From: Bacilli bacterium
GTDB taxonomy: Bacteria > Bacillota_I > Bacilli_A > RFN20 > CAG-826
Direction of reading: 5' to 3'
NCBI GenBank assembly: GCA_024408235.1
Contig: JAKSVF010000005.1
Location: 1 to 63,702, forward strand
DNA: 63,702 bases
Part shown: in pieces, positions 6,182-15,013 of the stretch
Layout of the letters: the number at the start of each line of letters is the position of its first letter
Position numbering within the stretch: position 1 is the first letter of the stretch
Translations under genes and position numbers: made by a program
Notes under the pieces: model-generated
The model's input: the letters and a program-made list of their open reading frames with translations, nothing else
Told to the model about the DNA's origin: nothing
Database searches by the model: none

Positions 6182-9107
6182 AGGTAATAATTTCAGATTA
6201 ATATTAACCGGCCTTGTCTCAATGCTTTCCGCTGCCGCTTTTTGCATAGGCACTTTCGCGTGGTTCCGCGCTTCTTTACCCGTTGCAGACGAGGATCACA
6301 TCGTTGGTGGTGGAGTTGGTTTAAGAAGCTATTTCTATGATGGCAATGGAACTGAAGAAAACCCTTACGAGATAGTCTCTCCTATTCATTTCTACAACCT
6401 TACCCGTCTTCAGAACCTTGGCGTTTTTGAGAAGAAAACATACTTTTCGGTTGGACATATTTTCGATGAGTCTAGAGGATATGAATGCATAATGCCTCAG
6501 GCAGATGGCGAAGTGCAATACACCTCATATCTGGATATGGCATCCGTTTCAGAAATCGCAATGCCTCCAATCGGTGGAGAAGGCACGCCTTTCTATGGCT
6601 CTTTTGACGGTCACAACATCCCGATCGTTAACCTAAAGATTTCAGGCACGCCTGAAGATATTGGAGTATTCGGGTATATAGCTTCAAACGCATCTGTTGA
6701 AAATCTCGTTGTTAAGGATTTATTGATTGAATCAACCGGATACGATTCGAACAAAAGTAACCTAGATTATTTATTTGGCAGCGAAATCGATGATATTTTC
6801 GCCGCGGAAACAGAGCATTTCATAAAAGATGGTGGAGTTAGATTCACAAATAATGGCACAACAACTGACTTAAAAAATCCTTCAGGACTTGGTGCTACAT
6901 CATATTCAAACATCAATTCGCAAGAAAACATCTCGGTTATCGATGATACCGACTATTCTTCGTTTTACTTCACTGAATACCACCCTACAGACACCCCATT
7001 TACATATTATTGGAGATTCTCTACCTCCTTGATTGAGAAGAGAAATGAGGGCGGAGAAGAAAGAGCTAGATTGAATCTCTCACACTTAAAGGATAGTGTT
7101 GAGTTCAACTCAAACGATGTTTACATCGATACCAGAATCTCTTTAATCGCCTCAATCACCATCGACGGATATGCATATTCACGAGTTGTTCAGACATATC
7201 TTTGCCGCATTCAATCAAACGGCTCCACATACGACGAAGGCAGATATGGCATGAAGCTATTCTGCGATTTCGTTATAGGCGACCACACGAATTACCACCA
7301 CGGAAACAACATCGGCTTCATTGCCGGTCACGTCGACGGAAGCCTTAACAACTGTTATCTATATAACGGAACATTAAACCTTAACAACGGCGACCTTACA
7401 TCCATAAAAACCGAGTCTCAAACCGGACTTGTCGGCGAGATTGGCGCGAGTGTTTTCAACGACATTTCTCCAGACATCGCTCTTCAGGCGCACGGCGATA
7501 CAGGTGTCATGAACTTCTCGAAGGTTTATGGCGTTATCAGAGATAACTACAATATCGGAGCAAAGGCTTGGGGTTCATACACGATCATGAACTCAAATAA
7601 GTATTCATATACCTCATATGATAGCAAGCTGAAGGACACCGATGGTTTGTATAGACAATACCTTCGTTATGATGCATCAACTTCAAGAAGATTCATCACC
7701 AAGTACAACGACACGCTGAACGCCACTGGAGACGTCACAGTCACAAAAAATAATTATCAGTATATTAACTCAGTCGATTTCTTAAACAACCAAGTCATAT
7801 CTGACGAAGAAGGAAAAGATAGAGGACTCGGCGTCTTTAAAATCGCCACAAATTACAGTGCAACCCCTTTAACTGAGGATAATCTTGGAACAAAGTTCGC
7901 CGATGGAATTGGAAGCAGCCGCATTTTAAATGGCGCTGAGCCAATAACCAAAGTGTATTATTCGACAGCGGAAATCGATCACACAAAGTTCGGAACCAAT
8001 TACATGTGGAACACAAGTGATAATCAGTTAGATAACATTGGCGCTGAACCTTCATGGAGTTCCACGAACACTTTCTCCCCGCTTTACCAAAGAGATTTTG
8101 ATTATATCTATGAGATGGATCTTGATAATTTGTCAGAGACCCACGGAAATAACTATTTCTACAACACAAGAAGCCCTTTCTTAGCCAATTACTTCTCAAG
8201 TAGATTAATCGATAAATTCGGCGCAACCATTAAACCTGGAAACCAAAGATTTGGTTTTATGTTCAGAAGCAGTGAGAATGAAATATTGAACGGACTGACT
8301 TCATACATGCCTGTTGGCTCTCCATCTTCAAAATTCGGCTTTGAAGAAAATGGATCAACCAAGTATTACCCTTCGAATTCGATAGTGTTCAAAATCGAGA
8401 ATCCTAACGGCGCTAACGTATCTGTCGTTGGAAATGGTGACGATATTACCATTTATGGATTCAATTCCTCTACATCATCTAATGACTTTGTCAAAAAGTA
8501 CACGATGCATTCAAGTGATAATGTCTACCAATATTATTATCACAACAATGGTGAGGGAGATGATTTGTGCAGATATTTTAGATACGATGCATCAAGTGGA
8601 ATTACAGACTCAAAAGCGGTTGATAGATATAGCGTCAGCAAGGACTCTTTAAACAGAAAAAACAAGCTATTCGCTCACATTTTCAAGTTGCCTCCTGGTG
8701 AATACTGCATTGGTGCAAGTAAAAGCGATAGAACCGCAAACATTTATTTCTTAGCGGCTCAAGGACAGAATGACGGAACCATCGGATCATCAGATTCTCC
8801 AATGATGGACAGTTCTATCACAAACGTTGATTTCATACTCAGAAACCCGATTGTCACCCCAAAAGATGAACAGAAGTTCTCAGAGGTTTCAATGTCTATT
8901 GAATTCAATATCGCTTCCGGTTCATTTGCTGCGGATTCTTCCACTGGTGACTTCAAGATCATCTTTGATGAAACAAGTGGCAGGTTTGTTGATTACCTTC
9001 TCGTGTTAGACAAGAAAGACATGCCGTATTACATAATCGACAATGCGCCGTATAAAACGAATGAGGTATACACCCAGAGAGGAAACAGTTATAGAGGAGG
9101 GGCTTAA
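6171..9107 (+). CDS. Large surface protein with SipW-type signal peptide
   Basis: A 978-residue exported protein whose signal region also ends C-I-G-T-F-A-W-F. Directly after it comes E-N-P-Y-E-I-V-S-P-I-H-F-Y-N-L-T-R-L-Q, a motif of the GLUG/right-handed-helix type used in surface proteins ('gdgt..nPY.I....dL..l'). The rest is Ser/Thr/Asn/Tyr-rich, as in adhesins. ATG 6171 was chosen over an in-frame TTG at 6165. It is translated with overlap from the preceding gene and is followed 2 nt later by the LRR protein. No enzymatic motif is visible; it is likely a structural adhesin under c-di-GMP control (inference). Confidence 0.6.
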   Translation: MASRGNNFRLILTGLVSMLSAAAFCIGTFAWFRASLPVADEDHIVGGGVGLRSYFYDGNGTEENPYEIVSPIHFYNLTRLQNLGVFEKKTYFSVGHIFDESRGYECIMPQADGEVQYTSYLDMASVSEIAMPPIGGEGTPFYGSFDGHNIPIVNLKISGTPEDIGVFGYIASNASVENLVVKDLLIESTGYDSNKSNLDYLFGSEIDDIFAAETEHFIKDGGVRFTNNGTTTDLKNPSGLGATSYSNINSQENISVIDDTDYSSFYFTEYHPTDTPFTYYWRFSTSLIEKRNEGGEERARLNLSHLKDSVEFNSNDVYIDTRISLIASITIDGYAYSRVVQTYLCRIQSNGSTYDEGRYGMKLFCDFVIGDHTNYHHGNNIGFIAGHVDGSLNNCYLYNGTLNLNNGDLTSIKTESQTGLVGEIGASVFNDISPDIALQAHGDTGVMNFSKVYGVIRDNYNIGAKAWGSYTIMNSNKYSYTSYDSKLKDTDGLYRQYLRYDASTSRRFITKYNDTLNATGDVTVTKNNYQYINSVDFLNNQVISDEEGKDRGLGVFKIATNYSATPLTEDNLGTKFADGIGSSRILNGAEPITKVYYSTAEIDHTKFGTNYMWNTSDNQLDNIGAEPSWSSTNTFSPLYQRDFDYIYEMDLDNLSETHGNNYFYNTRSPFLANYFSSRLIDKFGATIKPGNQRFGFMFRSSENEILNGLTSYMPVGSPSSKFGFEENGSTKYYPSNSIVFKIENPNGANVSVVGNGDDITIYGFNSSTSSNDFVKKYTMHSSDNVYQYYYHNNGEGDDLCRYFRYDASSGITDSKAVDRYSVSKDSLNRKNKLFAHIFKLPPGEYCIGASKSDRTANIYFLAAQGQNDGTIGSSDSPMMDSSITNVDFILRNPIVTPKDEQKFSEVSMSIEFNIASGSFAADSSTGDFKIIFDETSGRFVDYLLVLDKKDMPYYIIDNAPYKTNEVYTQRGNSYRGGA

Positions 9108-9108
9108 A

Positions 9109-12100
9109 ATGAGAAAAAATCTATTAGCTAAAATCATAATCTTATCAAGCGCATTATTGAGCCTATCTCTTTTAAGTGTTCACTCAATCGTTGCCTTTGC
9201 AGAAAAATACTCAGAAAACAACGATTTTACTTTTGTCGCCGCCGATTCAAATGGTTATGAATACCAGTGTAAAGCCATTAAAAACAACCCAAACGCCATC
9301 TCAATCGCTTGGGCCGATTCTGATAGAAGCACAACACCTTCCCATTTGAGTTTGCCTTCAACCCTTTCATTTGGCGCGACAACATACGACGTCAAGTGCA
9401 TTTCATATGGAGGGTTCTCAAACTGCGACTTTGTTCATGTTGACATTCCTAACTGCATCGATGAAATAAAGCCTGAAGCATTTATGTGCTGCATAAATCT
9501 TGTAGATGTTGTTTTGCCAGAGAACATCACTGAGATTCAATGCGCTACATTCATGGACTGCAGAAGCCTTGAATCCGTTAAGTATGCTCATGCAGGACTG
9601 CCGGATGATTCTGTTAATAATCACATAGAAACAATAGCGGATAACGCGTTTGCCTCTTGCTATAAACTCAAAAACTTCACAATCCCTAAATCGATTTTAG
9701 AAATCGGCAGATGCGCTTTTGAGAATTGCTATATTTTACCATATATTTTCCTTCCAAATAACCCTATCACCGTTCGCTCATATGCCTTTTCGAAATGTGC
9801 TAACCTCACCGCTTTTCATGTGCCTAAAAATGTAGTGTGTATCGAAGATTTTGCTTTCACACAATGCGATAACCTCACTGTGTATTTCCAATGCAAATCC
9901 AATGAAGTGCCTTCTGCGTTTGGAACGTATTACGCCTATCTTTATTCAACCGATAATAGAGATGACAAAATGGTGAAGCTTTCATTTGAGATTCCAAGCA
10001 TTTCTAGCAGCCTTCAGTACCCTGGGCTCGTCTATTCAATCACGCTTAATGGAAAAATAGTTTCCGAATCAAATAAGAGGACATGGAAGAACAATTACTC
10101 TTTTGCAACCCTCATCTCTTACACAAGATTTGAAACCGATGATGTAGAGGGGTTCATGCATAACCAGGTATTAACCTTACCTGATTATGTTCATGATGAC
10201 GAGACCAATGCGGATTACCCTTTGGCTGTCATTGGTCCTAGATCATTCGAGGGCCACACCGAATTAAAAGGAATCATTCACAATCAGCACCTTGTTAGAA
10301 TCTGGTATAGCGCATATAAAGACTGCACAGAACTCGAACAGCTAAGATATGAGAACTGCACGGAATTAAAAGAGATAGGATGGTATCAGTTCGGAGATAA
10401 TGGAAATAACAAAATGGAGGAGTTAATACTCCCTAACTCTTTAGAATTCTTCTGGAGTAGTTCTTTCAAGAATCTCTATATGGTCAGCTATCTTTCTTTT
10501 AGAACTGATCCTACCGCCGATTGCTGCTTGGGAAACATTGGTAACAATGTATTTGAAAACCTTGGATTACGTGCCACGAGGACATTTGATCTTGAGCTTC
10601 CTTGCTCACTCAGCAACTATCAAGCAAGCCAGTCTGGAGGCAGCAGCGTTGCCATCGGAAGCAACTCATTTAAAAACGCGAAATCAATAAGGAGTGTTCG
10701 CATGCTTGAGTGCCAACACAATAAGCATGGTCTTACAAATGACAATAAGAGCCAGATAACGTTCGGACAAAACGCATTTGATGGGTGTACCAATCTTGTG
10801 ACATTCCACGGAAGTAGTGGACTAAAAGTGTTCCAAAACAACACATTTGCGAACACCGGATTAAGAGAGATGTTTTTAAATCTTAGATTTAACACATCAA
10901 GCAGCTTTGGGTGGGGCTCTAATATTCTCGGCTCAAACGTTGTCGTCATATATACAGACAGAGAACCTCTAGATAAATCATGGATGACCATTAAACAAGG
11001 TTATTTGCAGGAATCTACTGCAAAAAACATTAAACCAACAGACGAATCCAATAGTGCAAGCCCATGTCCTTATTATGTGTTGGGCCTTGGAAACCTTGAT
11101 ACGGGAGTAACTTATTACGCTAACGACAACATCGCCACCATTCAGCAGAACGGTGGAACAACCATCACCCAATGCTTTGATAAAATCAACGGAACATTAG
11201 ACTTAACCACCTTATCAACAACTACACCAATCAAGAAAGTTGGAGATTATGTGTTTGGTGATAAAGGAATTACCGCAGTTTATGTACCAGACACTTTAGA
11301 AGAAATAGGCGAGAGAGCCTTCATGTCGTCTTACGATTCAACTGGAGCGCTTCCTAATACCGTTTTAAGCGTGTTTACATACAAATCTGCTGGCGTTATT
11401 CAAACCGATCCTAATGGACAATCATCGTATTGCAGACTTCCTTCGTCATGCTCAAAAATTGGAAGGTTTGCCTTCTTCAACAACGCGTTCTCCAGCGTTA
11501 CAAGTGATGCAACCTCGACCTCGTTTGACTTATCGTCATTCTCAACCACCCCGAGAATCACGTCATCTGCAACGGGGCATGCGGTGAATTCTAATATCAC
11601 ATACTTCGATAAGACGAGTTTTGTCATGAATGACACATCATGGGATGGGGACACGCTTTACTACGATAAGAATGGAAATCATTATGGCCTTCTATATTCG
11701 ATCCAAAAGGCCATAACTGGCAATTTATCAATTGCAAACGGAACAAAATATATCAACTCAGAAGCTATATTTGGTACAGGCGCTACCTCAATAACCATTC
11801 CTGGATCATTGACCACAATTTATCCATATGGCGTTGCCGCCAACCCTCTTTTAACCGAGATTAATGGCGATTTATCCGGACTTAAGTATTTGAATGGCAC
11901 TCATTTAGATGCGGGGGACACTGAGGCTTGGGAAGCAAACCACCCAATGTTTAATAACCCTTCATTTAACAAGGCGATTTATCAGGGCTCCTTCCAAAGA
12001 AACAAGCTCCTTCAGAAGTTTGACTTCACCCAATTAACCAATATATATGACATAGGCGATAACGCATTTATGGGAGACGTCGCCTTGAAAACAATGAGCG

Positions 12101-12585
12101 ATTCACAGCCTGTATATAGATACTACTCTAACAGCGCTTCAGCAACGCCTACCGCGGTTACTCAGGGGGTGTTTGACTTAAGAAATTCAACGAACCTTAG
12201 ATACATCGGCAAGAACGCTTTCAATGAGTGCAGCTCATTGCAATACATGCATCTCCCTGACACGACGGGAAACAATGCATCTAGAGTTTCAAAACTCACC
12301 CTGGCTAACAGTAAGATATTCAACTCTTGCACCCTTCTTATCGGAGAAAGGGCATGCCAGGCTTCCGAGCTAGTCCCTAATGTTGCTGGAGGAACTCAAT
12401 ACGATACATCAACGCATTATCCAGCCAGCTCAAAAAGTGGATGCACGACTTATTATTACGCCGAAAGAAAATCCGATGTCAGCGACGCTAATACAGGAAT
12501 TAGATATTGGACTTATGGCGTTACCCAGCAAGATTTTATCTTGTTCAGTAATGCAGCGAACGCGAAAGCGGGTCTTCCAAACTAA
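9109..12585 (+). CDS. BspA-like leucine-rich-repeat surface protein
   Basis: This 1158-residue protein starts with a signal peptide (M-R-K-N-L-L-A-K) and has many LRR_5 (BspA/TpLRR) units of the form I-G-x-x-A-F-x-x-C-x-x-L-x-x-(V/I)-x-(I/L)-P, for example near residues 120-260 and 990-1060. BspA-type repeats mediate adhesion to host or other cells. The start at 9109 is favoured over longer in-frame ATGs because AGGAGG lies at 9092-9098. It ends without an LPXTG or obvious membrane anchor, so it may be secreted or held by another component. It is the third gene of the c-di-GMP riboswitch operon and is followed by a terminator. Confidence 0.85.
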   Translation: MRKNLLAKIIILSSALLSLSLLSVHSIVAFAEKYSENNDFTFVAADSNGYEYQCKAIKNNPNAISIAWADSDRSTTPSHLSLPSTLSFGATTYDVKCISYGGFSNCDFVHVDIPNCIDEIKPEAFMCCINLVDVVLPENITEIQCATFMDCRSLESVKYAHAGLPDDSVNNHIETIADNAFASCYKLKNFTIPKSILEIGRCAFENCYILPYIFLPNNPITVRSYAFSKCANLTAFHVPKNVVCIEDFAFTQCDNLTVYFQCKSNEVPSAFGTYYAYLYSTDNRDDKMVKLSFEIPSISSSLQYPGLVYSITLNGKIVSESNKRTWKNNYSFATLISYTRFETDDVEGFMHNQVLTLPDYVHDDETNADYPLAVIGPRSFEGHTELKGIIHNQHLVRIWYSAYKDCTELEQLRYENCTELKEIGWYQFGDNGNNKMEELILPNSLEFFWSSSFKNLYMVSYLSFRTDPTADCCLGNIGNNVFENLGLRATRTFDLELPCSLSNYQASQSGGSSVAIGSNSFKNAKSIRSVRMLECQHNKHGLTNDNKSQITFGQNAFDGCTNLVTFHGSSGLKVFQNNTFANTGLREMFLNLRFNTSSSFGWGSNILGSNVVVIYTDREPLDKSWMTIKQGYLQESTAKNIKPTDESNSASPCPYYVLGLGNLDTGVTYYANDNIATIQQNGGTTITQCFDKINGTLDLTTLSTTTPIKKVGDYVFGDKGITAVYVPDTLEEIGERAFMSSYDSTGALPNTVLSVFTYKSAGVIQTDPNGQSSYCRLPSSCSKIGRFAFFNNAFSSVTSDATSTSFDLSSFSTTPRITSSATGHAVNSNITYFDKTSFVMNDTSWDGDTLYYDKNGNHYGLLYSIQKAITGNLSIANGTKYINSEAIFGTGATSITIPGSLTTIYPYGVAANPLLTEINGDLSGLKYLNGTHLDAGDTEAWEANHPMFNNPSFNKAIYQGSFQRNKLLQKFDFTQLTNIYDIGDNAFMGDVALKTMSDSQPVYRYYSNSASATPTAVTQGVFDLRNSTNLRYIGKNAFNECSSLQYMHLPDTTGNNASRVSKLTLANSKIFNSCTLLIGERACQASELVPNVAGGTQYDTSTHYPASSKSGCTTYYYAERKSDVSDANTGIRYWTYGVTQQDFILFSNAANAKAGLPN

Positions 12586-12591
12586 AGAAAA

Positions 12592-12624
12592 CCTCCCGTC
12601 AGACAAGATGGGAGGATTTTGTTT
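12592..12624. terminator. Bidirectional terminator after LRR operon
   Basis: Stem CCTCCCgTC / GAtGGGAGG with TTTTGTTT downstream, and a T-rich tail also on the minus strand, serving the LRR operon and the convergent thioesterase gene. Confidence 0.8.
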
Positions 12625-13033
12625 AGGCTATGACCAAGGACATTAATGTCTCATGCAATTCAGGAAGTGATTTCTTAACCAGCATAGGCATCTTTTTTGA
12701 ATCGATGAAGCAGTGGGATGATTTGCCTTCTGCAACGACTTCGCCATTATCATTTTTCATCGTGTATTTGAACACGATCTTAACGCCGTTATATTCAGCT
12801 ATATTAACGACAATTGTAACTGTATCAGGGAATGTTGTTGGCTTTTTGAACGCGCATTCCACGCTGGCGACAGGAGAAATAATTCCCATTTCCTCAAATT
12901 TTGAGTAACTCCATCCGATTTGATCTAGGAAATCGACGCGGGACTCTTCCATCCATCTTATGTAGTTGGAGTGGTGCGATATGCCCATCTTATCTGTTTC
13001 ATAGTATTGGACTGTGTGCTTATATTCTTTCAT
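12623..13033 (-). CDS. Acyl-CoA thioesterase, hotdog fold (YbgC/4HBT family)
   Basis: This 136-residue protein has the 4HBT signature Y-Y-E-T-D-K-M-G-x-x-H-H-S-N-Y, with the catalytic Asp at residue 14, followed by a W-M-E-E-S-R helix. Such enzymes hydrolyse acyl-CoA or acyl-carrier thioesters in the cytosol. The start M-K-E-Y-K-H was chosen at 13033 because AGAGGTG precedes it by about 5 nt; a 17-residue in-frame extension upstream lacks such a site. It appears monocistronic. The precise substrate cannot be told. Confidence 0.85.
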   Translation of the reverse strand: MKEYKHTVQYYETDKMGISHHSNYIRWMEESRVDFLDQIGWSYSKFEEMGIISPVASVECAFKKPTTFPDTVTIVVNIAEYNGVKIVFKYTMKNDNGEVVAEGKSSHCFIDSKKMPMLVKKSLPELHETLMSLVIA

Positions 13034-13110
13034 GCTGACACCTCTTAAGGACAATGATATCACGATGTTTTGTTGTTGTATCAAACCCGTCTTTAAATGA
13101 ATTTAAGCCG

Positions 13111-13141
13111 AACAAAAACGGGAACCCTGTGTGATTCCCGT
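13111..13141 (-). terminator. Terminator of the 40-aa membrane protein gene
   Basis: On the minus strand ACGGGAA (13141-13135) pairs with TTCCCGT (13125-13119), followed by TTTTTGTT. Confidence 0.7.
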
Positions 13142-13146
13142 GATCA

Positions 13147-13269
13147 TTAATCTCTTATTTCCTTCCTAGATTCTGAGAATCCCATCCAAATGGCCCACAT
13201 GTACATGATTGTTTTAGGAAGCATCAGCATGCCAACCATCGCATATACGTCTGCCCATAAGACCTCCAT
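13147..13269 (-). CDS. Small membrane protein, 40 aa
   Basis: An unrecognised short ORF: M-E-V-L-W-A-D-V-Y-A-M-V-G-M-L-M-L-P-K-T, a second hydrophobic stretch with Y-M-W-A-I-W-M-G-F, then a charged tail S-E-S-R-K-E-I-R-D. It fits a single bent or two very short membrane helices with a polar C-terminus. A good terminator follows directly, which supports a transcribed unit. There is no Shine-Dalgarno site before the ATG; TTTAAT about 10 nt upstream could be a -10 box for a near-leaderless mRNA. It could also be the last part of a decayed longer gene. Confidence 0.45.
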   Translation of the reverse strand: MEVLWADVYAMVGMLMLPKTIMYMWAIWMGFSESRKEIRD

Positions 13270-13406
13270 GAACCGAAGAATTAAATTGCGCCACTATTGC
13301 GCTTGGATATTTTTATTGATAACGACAACATTGCTTTTTATATAAATATAATTTTGCTTTTTATTGACATCACCTATATAATTTCCACGTCAAAAAGGAG
13401 TAGATT

Positions 13407-14966
13407 ATGAGAGTTTTCACAAAAGCAACGTTATTAAGCGCCGCCATTATCCTTTCCGCATGCGGTGGAGGGAAAACGCCACAAAAATCCTTCGTCAATA
13501 CCACTGAATGGGATGATGAAGTAGCAAAGATGATGTGGGATGTAACCGGAGAAATCGCTCCTTACATTGAGCTTGCCCCTGGTTTTGAGTATTCGATAAA
13601 GGAAGATGAACAGGATCAGTATTTCTATCTCATTTCCAAAGCCGATGCCGATCTTTCAGAACAGTATCAGAAAATTGTTGCAGGAGAAGGCTGGGAGCTT
13701 TACGGCGTCGATGTATCAGCAGGATACAATAGATACGTCTATTCAACCAACAACGCTGTCACGGAGACGTTTATACAATTCGATTATTGCCCAGGAGGCG
13801 TAAGCGCAAAGGGATTTGAAATCTTCATGTGGAATGATGTATATCAGGAAGCAGAGATCGATTATCCATTGATCAAAGACTGGTCAGATGAGGTTAAGGC
13901 CGGATTTAATGAGAAATTCGGTGAAACAATTCCTCTTGCCCCATTATCTAAAGACTACACATATGTCTGGGTTGAAGAAGACAAGAACTTCATTTTCACA
14001 GACAAGAACGGACACTCCGAAGCTTTATCAAGATATTATGAAGACCTTCGTAGAGATAGAGATTGGACATTTAGCAATTCTTTCTGGAATCAGGGCTACA
14101 TCGTTTTCGAAAAGAAGGCAGATCATGTCGAGAACGGCGTTCTCCATCTCAATATGAGACATTCCAACAAGACTGGTTTCATAGTCGACGTTTGGATGAC
14201 AATCGAACCACCTCCAGTATTAATCACAGAGTGGGACGCGGAAATCAAGGACGCTTTCAAGCAGGTATTTAATGATGAAAACGCAATCCCTGTTGCCCCA
14301 ATCAGCGATGAATACATCTTTGATGTCGGCACTCAAGATGAATACACAATCATCGACATTTTGGATCCACACCCAATCGAAGACTTCGATCAGAGATTCG
14401 CTGATATCTTAATCGCTGACGGATTCGTGGAGAACGATTATTACTATCCTCGTTATGGATTCCATGTCTTTGAAAAGCTTTCAGACCAATTCCCTGATTT
14501 CAACATCTGCGTTAACTATATGGCAGTGGATGATGGAGTCGATATCCAGCTTTATTTAGAAGAAGCGCTCGGCGGTTCTCACTTCACAGATTACTTCCCT
14601 GTTGATCAGATGAAGAACTGGATGAGCAAGTACGATATCGAATATAAGGAATTCCCACAATTTGAGTCCTTGGTCGATGGAATGTATTTATCAGAATCAC
14701 TCGGTCCAGACTTCACAATTCAGATTTACTTAAACGAAGATAACAATAACCTTGAAGAAGAATACAAAGACGCTCTTGCGGCAGATGGATGGGTCATCGA
14801 CAGCTCAATGCATGATTTGCCAGGAAGCTCATGGGGCTACTTTGCAAGAAAAGAAGGATACGACTTCTATTTCAGATTCTTCAGCATCTTGGATGAAGGT
14901 GAAGGAGCCTTGGTCTTCCACGTCTATCCAAACTCATACGACTGCACACAAGGAATCAAACAGTAA
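13407..14966 (+). CDS. Lipoprotein with four ~115-aa repeats
   Basis: A 519-residue lipoprotein: signal peptide with S-A-C-G-G-G lipobox (Cys at about 20). Four repeat units follow, each opening with a W/D-(D/S)-x-E-(I/V)-K-x-x-F/W-like helix and closing with Y-x-x-x-L-x-x-D-G-W/F (near 30-140, 155-280, 285-395, 405-505). This resembles the small alpha/beta tandem domains in gut Firmicutes lipoproteins; no enzyme motif is visible. An AAGGAG site and a TTGCTT-17-TATAAT promoter (13353-13381) precede it. It is followed by its own terminator and another lipoprotein gene. Confidence 0.7.
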   Translation: MRVFTKATLLSAAIILSACGGGKTPQKSFVNTTEWDDEVAKMMWDVTGEIAPYIELAPGFEYSIKEDEQDQYFYLISKADADLSEQYQKIVAGEGWELYGVDVSAGYNRYVYSTNNAVTETFIQFDYCPGGVSAKGFEIFMWNDVYQEAEIDYPLIKDWSDEVKAGFNEKFGETIPLAPLSKDYTYVWVEEDKNFIFTDKNGHSEALSRYYEDLRRDRDWTFSNSFWNQGYIVFEKKADHVENGVLHLNMRHSNKTGFIVDVWMTIEPPPVLITEWDAEIKDAFKQVFNDENAIPVAPISDEYIFDVGTQDEYTIIDILDPHPIEDFDQRFADILIADGFVENDYYYPRYGFHVFEKLSDQFPDFNICVNYMAVDDGVDIQLYLEEALGGSHFTDYFPVDQMKNWMSKYDIEYKEFPQFESLVDGMYLSESLGPDFTIQIYLNEDNNNLEEEYKDALAADGWVIDSSMHDLPGSSWGYFARKEGYDFYFRFFSILDEGEGALVFHVYPNSYDCTQGIKQ

Positions 14967-14991
14967 GCGGGTTTTTAATCCGCTTTTTCTT
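14966..14991 (+). terminator. Rho-independent terminator
   Basis: AGCGG (14966-14970) / CCGCT (14980-14984) followed by TTTTTCTT, overlapping the stop codon of the preceding lipoprotein. Confidence 0.75.
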
Positions 14992-15013
14992 ATAAACAAC
15001 AGGAGGAAAAGTA

